A DNA stretch of 64,000 bases, from the NCBI GenBank assembly GCA_004802725.1, contig SGPM01000021.1, positions 1 to 64,000 on the forward strand, given 5' to 3'. Positions 24,344 to 36,474 of this stretch are shown one piece after another; positions within the stretch are counted from its first letter, which is position 1, and every line of letters begins with the position of its first letter. The notes beneath the pieces were generated by a model. The model worked only from the letters and a program-made list of their open reading frames with translations. It ran no database searches and was not told the origin of the DNA. Source of the DNA: Antrodiella citrinella (lineage: Eukaryota > Basidiomycota > Agaricomycetes > Polyporales > Steccherinaceae). The position numbers were made by a program, and so were the translations under genes.

Positions 24344-27300
24344 TCAACCAAGAGTATCCAACCATAGTAATTGAAGTTTCAAGCGCGCACGATCTCGCAG
24401 CGTTGGAAATGCGAGCAAAACTTTTTTGACCTTGACGCAGAACTGCAAATATTCCAGACGGGCCGAATCGACCATTGCAAGCTGCTAGACTTGATGTAAG
24501 CACGTGAAACGTAGCGTAGACATCATTTCACTCACTTCGAGAGCACGCTGCATGGTCGACAGCATAGAGCAGACATGGTCCGTCCAGACTTCGAACTGAT
24601 CGTCCAGCGCAGAATCCCATGACGCTATATTCTCCGCAAATCGATTGCAGATATCTAAGTTGGGATTCCTTGAGTTGCAACGGGGAAATTTCGAAGAGAA
24701 AGTGACATACGCTGGATCCAAGCCACTCTGTTTCTCAAGAAATGTTCCCTAGAAATTACAAAGTCCTTGCTTTCATTTTCCCTCTCGCAGAATGGAAAGT
24801 TTGTCAGGAGCGGATGACGCAAACCATCGACTGAGAGTACAAATGCGATGTATTCATGTTCGAGCGTCAAGTCCGGAGTTGCGAGACTCTGCACGAAAAC
24901 GCTCAATATGCGATTCCGATACTCCTAGAATATAATGAGCCATTGTTGTGCCATATAACGAAGGTCAACTCACCGAAGCATAAGTCGTGGGATCTCGTTC
25001 AAGCATCCTGAACATAAAGCACAGCTCGATATATCGCTTGCGCGCTGGGTTTGAGATGCTGACACGCTCCCATGATTGGAAGCCATGGTCCAGGAAGGAA
25101 GACCAACTCTGATAAAGGGTAAGGATAAAACTCGAAGTCTATCAGCATCATGAAAGTGTACTTACGCGTTTTTTGTTCTGCACGAGTACACCTGCGCAAC
25201 GCACCCAGCATTCTGTCCACAAATCAATACTCGAGCACCAATCGTCGAAAGAGACGGCATTGGCAGCCGGAGGATCCAATTTGCTGCAGAGAAGTCGGAA
25301 TAAGGCAGGGGCGATATGTTTCTCCATCGTCTGTTGCAACAGTTAAGCGTTAAGCGTCCTTCCTCAACATAGAAGAGACGAGATGTGATACGACGTACGT
25401 CACAAACAGTAGTTTCCTTTTCCCGTAGCTCGACGTAACTTTGGTTTTCGCCCATTGCAGCACGTACTTCGGGATCGTCAAAGAAAGCGTCATCTTCCCC
25501 GTAATCCTGTTGGCTATCTTCTTCCGCCACCAGATGAGGGCGTGGAGGTACAGGTACAATGACTTGACGTGCATCTAAGAATGCCTGTACAACATTGCGT
25601 ATAGCATCTCCTGTCGTTGCGACTGCTGTCAGAGTACTCGCTGCGAACACACGGACAACCCATGCTAAACTCAAAGAATAAGAGACCATATTCTAGACAA
25701 AGACGAGGTAGAAGTACTCACGACCTTGTAGCAAAGCAGGATCTGGGTATTGAGACGCTCGTGTATGTTCTAGTCCACTCATTTCTGTCTTGATGATTCG
25801 AGAGACACATCCAAGTACCAACTGGATGTTTACCATGCACCACTCCTTCTCCCGAGATTGTACCAGGCTGCTGGATAGTTGATGTTTCGACAAATTGACA
25901 TACTCGTCGATAAGGACATCCGTCATCTCCGCCAACCAGTCCAAAAGACTCTTCAGAGGTAATTGCAAGTCTTTCAGGAGAATGGCAAGATGTTGGAGAC
26001 CCCGGATGCACGCTCTGCGGGTTTCCCAATCAGCATCGTTATACTTGACATAACGGCGAGCCAAGGATATGCGCTCTTCAACATTCTCCTGGAGCGGAAG
26101 AAGGTGTATGACGACAGCGAGGACGCTGAATCGGTTATACAGCTTAGAGAGATCCGACTTTGTAGGGCGTTTGTCCTTGGTGAACGCCACCGAGCCAACG
26201 GGCACCGTAATAGCCAGAATCTTGCTGATGTAGCTGTCCCGTGCGCCTTGGGGAGTGTCTTGGGCGGCTTGAACGATGAGCTTCAAGAACAACGTGAATG
26301 CTGTGTCCTTCGGTGCAATTTGCGAGAGGAGTTGCAAGTTATTGCTGCGCAGGAAATTAGGGAAGTCGCTGGCCTCTGTGGGTAGATTCGAAAAATGGCG
26401 CTCCTTGAACACGTCAAGCAAGCGGCGGAATAGGTGGACGACAAGAGCACTTCCGCTAAGCTGCCAACCCCATGTCTTGCGCAAAATCATGCATCGAGTG
26501 AACAGAAGGCGAATGTAGCGGTCGCGTGCCTTCAACGCTTTCCTAGACACATCCTGCGCAGCTGTCGTTTCGAAGCGAATGCGTTCAAGGGCGTCCATGA
26601 CAAGTTCCCAGCATGCAGGAAGACGCGGTGTGGGAGAGGATACGCCGCGATCACTGAACTGCGACAGCGCAATAAGGCCAAAGATCCCTGCCCAAGCTTG
26701 CTCACTAGCACGGAGGTCGACAGCATGCGGTGTCTTGGTTGCTGGATCCTTGATCACGTCCAGGAGGTTCTTCCAAAACGGCGAAGCGGGCAGTGTATCG
26801 GCAGCGCCCTCCTGGAGCAGATGAATGAGGCAAATCCATATCTCGGAGATCCGCAACGAGGGATTGAAATAGTCTAATCCTTCCGGACTTCGGTTATTGA
26901 TGGCATTCTGTGATCTTTGTAGACCATAAGCCCATAGACGTCGGAGGAGTCGCGAGATCTGATGCCATGGGCGAGCGTAGTCCCCGACCGCCAAAGGATG
27001 AGCTTGCGCTCTGAAGGCAAGCTCCACCGCAAACCACTGGATCTCGAAGACGAGAAAGTTGAGTGGGGTTTCATCCGCTCGCACAGCAAAATGCTCGTCA
27101 ACAAGGGCACTCGCTCGACGAAGTTGATTCGTGAACGACAGCGAAAGTGTGCCTATGGAACCTTCGTCTGCCGGACTCGCAAGAAACCACGATACGTGTT
27201 GACACATACAACGCAGTAACCGTCGCCATTCTTGTATATCTTTGAAAGCCAGTGTGGTGGAGCCCGACCGGGCGATGAGGAAAACGGCATCGTAGACCTG

Positions 27301-30300
27301 GTTGAGAAGTACTATGAATTCGTCCACGGAAGGTATCGAAGGAATGAAGAAATCAAGCGCAGTGACGGCATTGGGTCGAACGAGATGACTTCCCTCTCGT
27401 CTAACAGCGAGGAGATCTTGCAGCCATCCGCCACCAAGGTAAGTCTTGGAGCCGAAAAGTATCCCAGATGGCAGGGTATAGTTACCCATCTCCGCGGAGG
27501 CGGATAGACTTGGAGTGGCTACCTGATCCTCATCCTTGCTCGTGGAGGTGCGACGCTTGGACGGATGCAAGTCGAGTCTCCCTTCGCTTTTGGACTTGTG
27601 GTGCCGCCGGGGACCGCTGTCTTTGCGCACGAACTGGAGGATGGTTGGTTGAACAAGTTCTTGCTCTTCCTCCAAAGAGAAAGCAACAGGTCGTGTGGGA
27701 CCACTGTTCAATGGCCTGTTACCAGACGCGAATGTGTATAGACCATGTGACTTCGCCATCTTCTTCTTGTCTTTAGGCTTGAGCACCTTGGCAACCACAT
27801 TGTAATCCCGAATTTGCTGCTCGAATGGTGCGGATGCGTTGTCGTCGTCTTCAGTAAGGTCGACTGAGTGGCTGCCCGCTGTGGAATGACGAAAATGAGG
27901 TTCGGAGACGCCACTAGAAGTGCGCTGCAGAGGTTTGAACGGCAGAGAAGTCTGATGTTTATCACTAGCCCTAGATGTGACAACGTTGAGTCGGCCACCT
28001 TTACCGCTACGACCGCGACCGCTGCTTCTCCCTCCACCGCCGCCGGCGCCGCCCTCATGACCCCTCCGCCGTGCAGAAGAAAATTTGGCCTTCTTCCTGG
28101 AACTGGATACTCGCGTGCGGGACAACATTCGATCGATGAGGTCACCCTCTTTGATAAAGTCAGCTCGGCGCTGACCAGAAGGTGCAGAGACCCATCGACC
28201 GACAGCCTCGTGTATATCCTCCGAACCTTCACCAGACTCTTCGTCTGAGCTGGACGACAGGGAGATGACTGTCACGGACCGGGTCGGTCTGAAGTCATGT
28301 CGCATCCTGGACTCGCCGTGATACGATCTTGGACTGGGTGATCTCACAGCAAATCCTCCTAAGCCATCTCCACTCTCAACAATATCTTCCTCTGAGCTCT
28401 CTGGATCGCCTCTGATATCGCTCTGAGTCCGCCGAAAACCATGCCGCACCCGTGTCTGCCCAGGCTGAAGTGGTTTGTCGCTATCGCTGTCACTGCCTTC
28501 TATCACAGGTTTCTTCGGCTTACTCTGTTGGTCGGCAGCCTTACTGAGAAGCTTGTTCACAAGGATTTGTGGCATCATTCGGCCCAACTGTTTCTTGCGT
28601 CGTCGGTCTGCCTTTCGCTGTGCCTCAGTCATGCCTCGCTCGTCGGAACTATTGAATTCGTCATCCGACGAGGAGCCTTGCCGGACTATATCATCTTCGG
28701 AGTGATTGAAATCGCCCGCGCTTCCAGGTCTACTGGAGTGGGGTAGAGAGGAAGTTGGAGGAAGGTCGATCTCGCTCGCAATATCGAGGATTGGTGACCG
28801 TATCCCTGCATCCCACTCATAATCATGCAGGGGAGCAGGACTCGGCGCTCGAGAGTCGGCAGGACCGTCAGAGATTGAGATCACTTCGTCTTGCCCTGCG
28901 AAGTTATCCGGCGAACGCGACTGCGAGCAATGTGAACAAAACAGACTGCCCTTGAGATTAGAGAAGACATACCGGAGAAAAACCTTGAGGCCTTCTCGTG
29001 CGAATGTTCTCCTCTGAATCAAGCTGCAAACAGAGTCAACACAAGAAAACTTCACACATAGCAAATACAACGTACCTTATCCCCGAATCGTGTCTTGAGC
29101 TCCATGAGTTCCTTATCCTTTAAGGGGAATGGCCGGGTACGTCGTTTGGGTTTTTTGCCTTTTCCTTCTTGAACAGGGACCGTAATGCGAGATGGTCCAG
29201 GAAGAGGCTCCAGGTCATCGTCACTGTGAAATATATCGCGAAGGAATGATGTATCCATGGTACCCAAGGGTGAAACTTGTCCGCTAGCTGTTACCGGACC
29301 CGACCGTCCATGATCAGGTTCCTTGGACTTGCTCTTGCTCTTGCCCTTAGCACGTGAAGCGTTCCCTTCATGTTCGGTTCTTGAGCCATGCTTCCGCCAA
29401 AATCTGTCCTCGTCGATATCATCGTCTTCGTCTTCGGGGTGTTCGGCTTCAGGATCTGTCCCTGAATCCTCCGCGCTCCCATGACGTCTTGGAGAACCAC
29501 GTCGTCGCCTGCTAGGGCTCACCACAGATACGATAGCATCTGGATTAGATCGCAGTTGTTGTTTGTATATATATTTGTCGTGCTTATATGGATTGATCTG
29601 GCGAGCCTGACGCTCTCGCAGCGCGTATCGACGCGGCAGCTCGTTGTCTGGGGGAATAAAGTCTTCTGGTAGCTCGAGCCGTGCGTTGTGAAGTGGTGGG
29701 GATGGAGACAGAGTGTGCGTGGAGATCATCGGAGATGGTGAGGGTTGTATCTCTGTCCTAGAATCGACCGCGGGACTAGACGGGAGCTGAGACAAAGGAG
29801 AAAGGAGCGGCGTTTGAGGGAGACCAGGGTGTTGAGAAAGTGGGGTGAAGAGCATGACGGGATCGGTGGGCGTGTCTCGGGATGGAGGGACTAGAACGTC
29901 GACAAGGGGAGGAGGTGAGGGTGGAGGAGCTTCTGCATCTTCCAGTGGAATTGCACCCTCCCACCGTTGTGAGACGAGCTGGTGCTCACCAGAGGGGAGG
30001 AAAGATGATGAGACATTCAAATAACTTGATTCCGGCGGTACCAGGAGATTTGCAAGGTTGGATATCTCGGGCGACTTGGAGCGTAGACGCGAGATTTTCC
30101 TCTTCAATGGAATGATAACGGATGTAGGAAGTGGAGAAACGCGTGCTGAGAGGGCATGTCGCGCGGAAAGCGCGTTGTCGTCAAGTGAACGCGTCGAAGA
30201 ATCGACCATGATGAATGCGGGACCTGACGAGGTGAACGTAATCAGTTCACAGCAACTCAACAAGCATGCTGAGCATACCCAACATCGTCTTTTGCGTAGA

Positions 30301-30762
30301 ATCTTCAGATAATGAAAGAGATCTAATAGGGCGACGATGGGGAGACAGAGGATTCAAGACTTGTTCCATGAAAGGGTCTACACCATCCTGCGTGCTAACG
30401 GTGAGTGGATCGTCCGTACGCAAATACGTATCTGTGTCCTCGGAAGTGAAGGGTTCCTGCTCTGAAAGCTGACGTGTATCTTAACCTTTATCGCGAATGC
30501 TGCTATAGAATTCTCCACTCACTTTGGTCCGTTTCCTGGGCGGACTCCGCCCCTCCGAATCACGACTTGACTGTTCTCTCGAGCTTCCCGATGCCTTGCC
30601 CTTCTCTATGTTTCGAAAAGAGTTTAACAAGACTGTATATTCCGCGAAAGTATGCTTGATCTTCTCGCTAGCGACTTCGAAATACTCCAGCGTGTGCGCG
30701 TCGGCCTGTAAGGCTTCCTGCTCCTCGGTGTCGGAAGTTGGAACAACATCGAAATCGTCCAT
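24344..30762 (-). CDS. MMS22: Mus7/Mms22 replication-fork repair protein
   Basis: Eleven exons read leftward in phase: 30762-30523, 30468-30279, 30223-29076, 29023-28973, 28920-25722, 25664-25399, 25330-25166, 25108-24974, 24924-24711, 24654-24536, 24481-24344, for 1954 residues. The N-terminal half is disordered, with basic and acidic patches and a conserved RYALRERQARQINPYKHDKY block. The C-terminal half is helical and matches Mus7/Mms22: TLPSGILFGSKTYLGGGWLQ near residue 1020, and the terminal WSSFLDHGFQSWERVS and LEYLQFCVKVKKVLLAFPTL. Mms22 works with Rtt101 and Mms1 as a cullin ligase adaptor at damaged replication forks. The start at MDDFDVV is chosen because it leaves a 284-bp divergent promoter; an in-frame ATG at 30990 is possible. 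Confidence 0.9.
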
Positions 30763-31046
30763 ATCACATGAAAGAGAATATTTCTGGTATGTCTCAGTTA
30801 TTGATAGGATTTCAGAGCGAGGTGGGGAAATGGGCTGCTTACTGCAGACGATGAGGAGGAAATGATGTATTGGCGCCCAATATTGCCGTACAGGCACATT
30901 TGGAAGCGCTGACCTTGTATCCCTTTGTTCACAGCCGTCATCATCCAAATCTTGAAATACGCTTGAACAGTTGGTACGCGGACATAACATATCTACACTG
31001 AGTCGAAATCTGAATTCCGTACAGAACTCATTACTCTACTCCTACG
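30763..31046. promoter_or_regulatory. Divergent promoter, MMS22 and DUF1776 gene
   Basis: The 284-bp gap between oppositely directed starts must hold both promoters if the chosen starts are right. I see no strong TATA box. Confidence 0.45.
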
Positions 31047-32639
31047 ATGGTTCTTGCCGCTGCGTATACGCTGTCTACACGCGTACTTCCGCCGAAATAC
31101 TACCCACATGCAGCGGTTGTAGCAGCAACGGGTGTGATAGCGTACGCATTTGCACAGGGACGCATGACGAACAGGGAAAGAGATCTACATACTCGGACAA
31201 TACTTGTCACAGTGCGTATCCCTCGTCATTGATGCGTCCGATTTGACTGACAGCCCGCAGTAGGGCGGCTTCACGCCGCTTGGACTTACTCTCATTACAT
31301 CCCTTGCTGCTCGAGGCGCACACATCATTGCTCTGTCTGAATATCCAATCACGGATAACTCTCTTGCTTCGCTGCTCATACCGGTCTTGCGTACCGCAAC
31401 GAACAACGAGGAGATATACGCCGAGCACGCCGAACTGTCTTCACCCGAGTCTATACGCAAGTTCTGCTCGCAGTTCCTTACGGGAGAAGACCATCGGTTA
31501 GACGGGATCGTATTCGCACACGAATATCGCACCATCGGATCTGTTTTGCGTCGGGAAACAAAGGAGGCCTCTGCGAGAAGGGACATGGCTTCACTTGCGA
31601 CGTTCTTAATCGTCACTTTGCTTCTACCCAAATTGCTCGTTGCACCAATTGAACGAGACATTCGTATTGTCACCATCGTCAACCCTTTCTACGCCGCCTC
31701 TGCGCCACTGTTCCCCGCCAAACTCACATCCATCCTCACTGCAACTAACGCTACAAAGAAGGCTCCGCTAGATCCCTTGTTTGTGGCAGAAGGCTACCGC
31801 GCACTGCGCACCACGATCTTCACACGGCATCTGCAACGCATCTTGAATGCATTGCCTAACGGAGCACCAGCACCGGATGCTAGTAAAAATAAATCTCAGC
31901 CGCCTGTAGTGAAGCCGCCGTTGACGTCGAATATCATCGCGGTGAGCGCGGCACCTGGCGTAGCGCGTGCAGACACTATGTCACCGCTGCTTGCTGCGGA
32001 TAGGCAAAGCGGCCCAGAGTACTTCTCTCTCATTGGCTTGCTTCTGTGAGTGCTGTATATAATTTTCAGCTTCTGAGACTGACGGATGATGTATGCTGTA
32101 GATACATCCTCATGTACCCCTTCCTCTGGATTTTTACCAAGCCTTCCAAAACGGCCGAGCAAACCGTCTTGCACACCCTTTTCCTTCCGACGCCTTTTAA
32201 GCGTGCCCTCGCTCAAGTCGATGCGGCCACTGATACGGCCTCTGCATTTTCACCTTCAAAGGAGAAGCAGGAATCTCCAGAAGACTTCTTGCCGGAGGAA
32301 GTTCTCAAACCGGGTGCGCTGTACCGTGAATGTGCTGTCGTCAACTTGCGCGTACCTTCGCTGCCGCATCCTCCGGAAAAGCAAGAGGATCAGAAGGCCA
32401 AAGATGCGAAGAAGAAAGCGAAGAAGGGCAAAGGGAAGGAAGAAGAGGAGATAGTGGTGCTAGAAGATGATGGCGAGCTCGGGGGGGAGTCATTAGGTCG
32501 GATGGTCTGGGAATGGTATGAGACAAGGCTGAAGGACTGGGAGACGAACGAGAGGGCTCAGTTGGACGCGATGAAGAAAGCTGAGATGAAGGATGACAGC
32601 TCCGCGCCGAATCTGTCACCGACCTCTACAAGCTCATGA
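31047..32639 (+). CDS. SDR-like DUF1776 protein (yeast YNL181W type)
   Basis: Exons 31047-31211, 31264-32045 and 32102-32639 give 494 residues. An N-terminal hydrophobic stretch (AAVVAATGVIAYAFA) probably anchors the protein. Then a Rossmann-like start, ILVTGGFTPLGLTL, whose TGGFTPLG resembles the SDR cofactor motif TGxxxGxG in altered form. The usual YxxxK active site appears as GYRALR, so catalysis may be lost or changed. A second hydrophobic segment (YILMYPFLWIFTK) and a Lys/Glu-rich C-terminal tail (KKKAKKGKGKEEEE) follow. DUF1776 proteins are fungal, partly essential in yeast (PBR1), of unclear role. The acceptor giving TGGFTPLG is the second AG (CAGTAG). Confidence 0.75.
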
Positions 32640-32903
32640 TTTCCGACACTTTCTGTGGTTTACCTGATGATCGCTCTAGATTTATGATACATATCCTGCG
32701 GGTCTATAATGTATGATTCCTCGTAGCAGCAACTTCAAGATGCAAACCCGGCACCACTGGCAACTTCAGAATGACTGGTGACTTCCGGACACCCGTGGCG
32801 CTAAACATGCCGCCAGTGTGGCGTCAAGTCAAACCCCCTTGAAATCTCATTATATTGTGCACTAACTCCTCATTTTCTTTGTTCTCTTTGTGGATCTCAT
32901 CGC

Positions 32904-33230
32904 ATGCCTCCTCGTGCTCGTACTCGTGGTCGTGCCCGACCTGCACTCATACCTCAACTTCCAGAGGAGACCATCTCCCACATCGTCAGCGTTTTATGGG
33001 ATGACTGCCCCTCTTTCAGTCGTTCATCCCTCGTATGCCGCTCATGGCACATCATCTCCCGACCCTATAGGTATGTCAGCGTGTGGGTTAATGGGTCAAC
33101 GAGGCTATCAGCATTTTTGGCTAAAACGCTCGAGGAGACACCCGCCATGTGCCACTGGGTCAGGGAGCTCCGAATACAATGTCGACCCTCCTCGCTGGCT
33201 ATGGCCGACCACTTTGGCTCTGATAGCTGA
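32904..33230 (+). pseudogene. Truncated F-box gene copy
   Basis: The first 75 or so residues (LPEETISHIVSVLWDD, SLVCRSWHIISRPYRY, ETPAMCHWVRELRIQC) are clearly paralogous to the F-box proteins at 33450 and 47780. After CRPSSLAMADHF the frame stops at 33230. A neighbouring frame continues the homology (WPTTLALIAETFEEG against WTAATLARVFRKLE of the next copy), showing a frameshift near 33180-33200. The remaining 60 percent of the gene is absent: the intact copy starts only 220 bp later. Confidence 0.7.
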
Positions 33231-33449
33231 GACATTTGAAGAAGGCGATCACAGCTCGCCGACTTGAAAGGATGGACCAGCGAGACTACCTTGTACGATT
33301 ATATTATGTGATTGTCACCACGATGATGGACGAGCCTCAGGAGTTCAAGAGACCCCGGAAACTTCAAGTGTTCGGGGGGTCGTGAACGACATCCTGCGTT
33401 TACCAACGATTTATTCTCGACGCTCTCTGAGATATATCATCGTATACAC

Positions 33450-34716
33450 ATGGCTTCTAGTCCTCATTTTCGTTATCGACTTCCGCCGGAGACCACAACC
33501 CACATCGTCAGCTATCTATGGGCTGATCGCGATAGTCTCAACTCTTCCTCCCTCGTGTGTCGCTCCTGGCGCCCTGCGGTCCGGCCATACATTCATCGCA
33601 GCGTATGGCTCAATGGCCCCAAAAGCGCATTGGAACTGGAGAGAAGACTCGAGGAGACGCCTGCCATGTGCCACTGGGTCAGGGAACTCCGTCTCACATG
33701 TCGACCGGCACTCGTTGACAGGATTCCCGATGACTTGTGGACTGCTGCAACCTTGGCTCGCGTGTTCAGGAAGCTGGAGGATCTGTACACGGTAGTCATA
33801 GGTGACTCGCTTGGCATGTTGACCAAGTCGGAGACAACTGAGCTCGAGAAATCGGCGGGGTTCCCTTCCGTTCGTGAACTGACCTTCCCCGGGCCAAGGG
33901 GAGGCATGCCTTCACTCGATTTCGGGCGAGCGTTCATAGAAAGTTTCCCTAATCTCAGCTCGTTATACTTCCATCGGGACCGATTCATAGAGGAAGATCA
34001 AGAGGGCGTTGAACGGACTGTCACGTTTCCACGCCTCAGATCCCTCACGGTGTTTCAGCCAATCCCTGCCCTCTGTTTTCTCTATTCTATAGAAAACCTG
34101 CAGTCACTGGAAGTGTTGCATATCCGCTATACTCCCTCGGAGGAAGAACTGCAGAGCCTGTCTGTTATGCTGGACGGCGATGTAGGGCATCGCTTACGCT
34201 CCATTTCTTTTGTTTACCCGCATAGTCAGCCCCCTCCTGAAGTCGACCATTTCCTTTACCCACATCGTCAGCCCCCTCCCGAAGTCGACGAGATCCGTAC
34301 GCAACATGTTATACCACTTAACTTTGATGATACTGACCTGTCTATTCAAAGAAATCATGATAGAGGACGCACTGTCCCGCTGGATGAGTCTGCCGACACT
34401 GAGAACCAGGTTATCAATCGGAGAGATGACGATTGAGTCCACCACGTCCACGTTCTCTGCGTTGGACAAGTTGAAGATGCTCCCCGTGGAGGAGATAGGC
34501 ATGGGAATGTCATTCAATCTCGTGCGCCAGTTCAGGCCCCGGGATTATCAGGAAATGGCTCAGAAATTCGCCGAGGCCTTTCCGTCGTTGAAGACCGTGC
34601 ACTTCGTGTACGTTGGCAGAATGTCAGCCCAGAAAGTGGAAGCGAAGGTGTATGAGGTGTTTCCCTCTTTTGCCAGCAGAGGGGTCGCAGTAGAAGTCGA
34701 GAAACTTAGGTTTTAA
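33450..34716 (+). CDS. F-box protein, apparently intact copy
   Basis: Two exons, 33450-34296 and 34352-34716, give 403 residues. The F-box is at residues 10-50: LPPETTTHIVSYLWADRD, then SLVCRSWRPAVRPYIHRSVW. The rest has repeated hydrophobic leucine patterns (FPSVRELTFPG, FPNLSSLYF, FPRLRSLTVF, LQSLEVLHIRY) as in LRR-like substrate-binding regions. F-box proteins recruit targets to SCF ubiquitin ligases through Skp1. Just before the intron it carries a 42-nt tandem duplication (separate entry). It lies between a truncated paralogue and the ERV2 gene, in an apparent small F-box cluster. Confidence 0.8.
34213..34296 (+). repeat. In-frame 42-nt tandem duplication
   Basis: Two 42-nt units (34213-34254, 34255-34296), each coding for a YPHxQPPPEVD peptide, lie end to end and stop exactly at the exon donor site. 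They differ at only a few bases. Confidence 0.85.
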
Positions 34717-35009
34717 GTTGCCAAGATGCGAAGTGTATTGTGAGTACTTCGCTGCATGCTCAGTCAAGATGTATCTGACAGCTGGGACATCCAGCAGATG
34801 ATCACCACACGCAGACGACCTTGAATGTATGGACTAGCCACGGATTCAATGTTGTATGATTATGTGATTGTAATATCAGGCAAGAATTGCGATGTTGAAT
34901 CTGTTCGCCGAGGAAGTCCTGAATCCGTGATCAATGAATTAAAAACCATGCAGAGACATCCATAACTCGCGTACTACTATACATAATTTATGACCCCCGA
35001 AAAGAACAA

Positions 35010-36169
35010 TCATGGTATTACCTGCCACCTTTGATCATACCAACCCCCTGTATCCCTGTCTACGTTCATGTCATCCTCCATGGGTTCGTGTAGGTGACCG
35101 ATAACATCCGTCACTTTATTTGTGGCCTACTGGACATGAGCTAAAGATGTCATATATCACGTTCAGACACGTACCGTCGAGGACGCAGCAGACGAAGACT
35201 CGGACGGATCGTCGCCACAACCACAGTCATATGTGGCGTCTAGGTTTGCGCAATCAAATTCAGGCTTCTTCAGTCGCTCGTTGACTTTGTTATGGACGAC
35301 ACAGAGCCTGCATCCTTTCGTGAGTATTATTCGCAACACGTTTCGGCTTAGAACGCACCATATAGCAGTAGCTTTCCTCCCTGAGCTCTGTACGGGGTAT
35401 TGCTTCAACAGCTGCTGAAACTCTGCGGCGCATTCCCCGCATGGATATAGTCGCGACAATAGATGGAAATATGACGTCAACGCTTCTCTCTCGTCAGCTG
35501 TTGGTGTCTGGTTGAAGAGGATTAGTAAGAATCAGAGTAAAGATAAGATGTGCGCGCACCTCAGGGTACCGCAAGGTCATGGTATGACTGCAGGTCGTTG
35601 GGTCATCAGCCACCGATACACTGTCCAGCGTGTATAGACTCACAGTAACTTCCAACTAGCACGTCCAAGTTCCGCCCTGTGTTCTGCGCGTAAGGATACG
35701 ATCGAACATGAACCACAGAACGTCTGCTCACTTCGCGGTCGCATTCCCTAGCTTCGACATGATCACCCCTCCATGCACCGCACCCGTCGGGTTCACATCC
35801 ATCCTGTCCAACTCGGGTGTCGTCGTCGTAGAAGTGAGGTCCGCAGCGGCAACGACGGGTGCCTGCTGTTTCGCAGATGGCGGTCGTATCGGATGTTTTG
35901 GCCTGCCTTCCGAGTGGTTGTTGTGTTCCAGACCGCCGGGATGTTGTATCCGTTCCCACTGTTTCTCGACGCCGCCTTCCGCGAAGAGGTCGCCCGTCCA
36001 GGGATCCAGATATGCGCGTGATGGTGCGTGGAAGAACGCCAAGGATGTCAATAGGAACTGAATGGAATGAGACAGCCGGGAATGAGCAACGATCGAACTG
36101 GTCGGTAATCGAAGAGCTCACTAATGCAAGTATGATGACAATGAATGCTCTGGCAAACCTCGACAGCAT
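35010..36169 (-). CDS. ERV2: Erv2-type FAD-linked sulfhydryl oxidase
   Basis: Seven exons read leftward: 36169-36122, 36057-35732, 35676-35644, 35587-35560, 35507-35359, 35307-35175, 35126-35010, for 277 residues. An N-terminal signal anchor (FIVIILALFLLTSLAFF) places the enzyme in the secretory pathway. A spacer of 90 residues precedes the ERV/ALR domain: LGRASWKLLHTMTLRYPE, then the active-site LYPCGECAAEF (CxxC), and HNKVNERLKKPEFDCANLDA. A CGC motif (YDCGCGDD) matches the shuttle disulfide of yeast Erv2. Such enzymes pass electrons from protein thiols to oxygen through FAD, forming disulfides in the ER. The last exon uses an acceptor CCAGTAG and ends after GGWYDQRWQVIP; it is less certain. 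Confidence 0.88.
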
Positions 36170-36474
36170 CTTCGGTGAGAAAATATTACCAAGCCAAATG
36201 AAAAGAGAAGATGAGCGAAAGACGGTGAAGCCTGAGTGAGCGTGTTCGACATCAAAGGACCCTGCCTCAGTTAACGTTTGTCACAGCTTCTTTAGGAAAT
36301 TACTGTCCAGAAAAGGCAACTTTGCAAGGGACGGCGCTAGTCCCGAATCACAAGTGATGCCGCCGTACTAGCCTGAGCATGATGATTATACTGTTCACAG
36401 CCAAACCAGATGAAGTCGTTTCGTATCATTGTACAGCACATCTGTGATCATCGAATAATGCAACATACAGCCGC
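36170..36474. other. Spacer between ERV2 start and pseudogene 3' end
   Basis: Upstream region of the minus-strand ERV2 gene. No gene seen. Confidence 0.5.

Noticed and set aside
25963..28955. Many plus-strand open frames
   Set aside because: Antisense shadows of the long MMS22 exon; none has motifs or splices onward.
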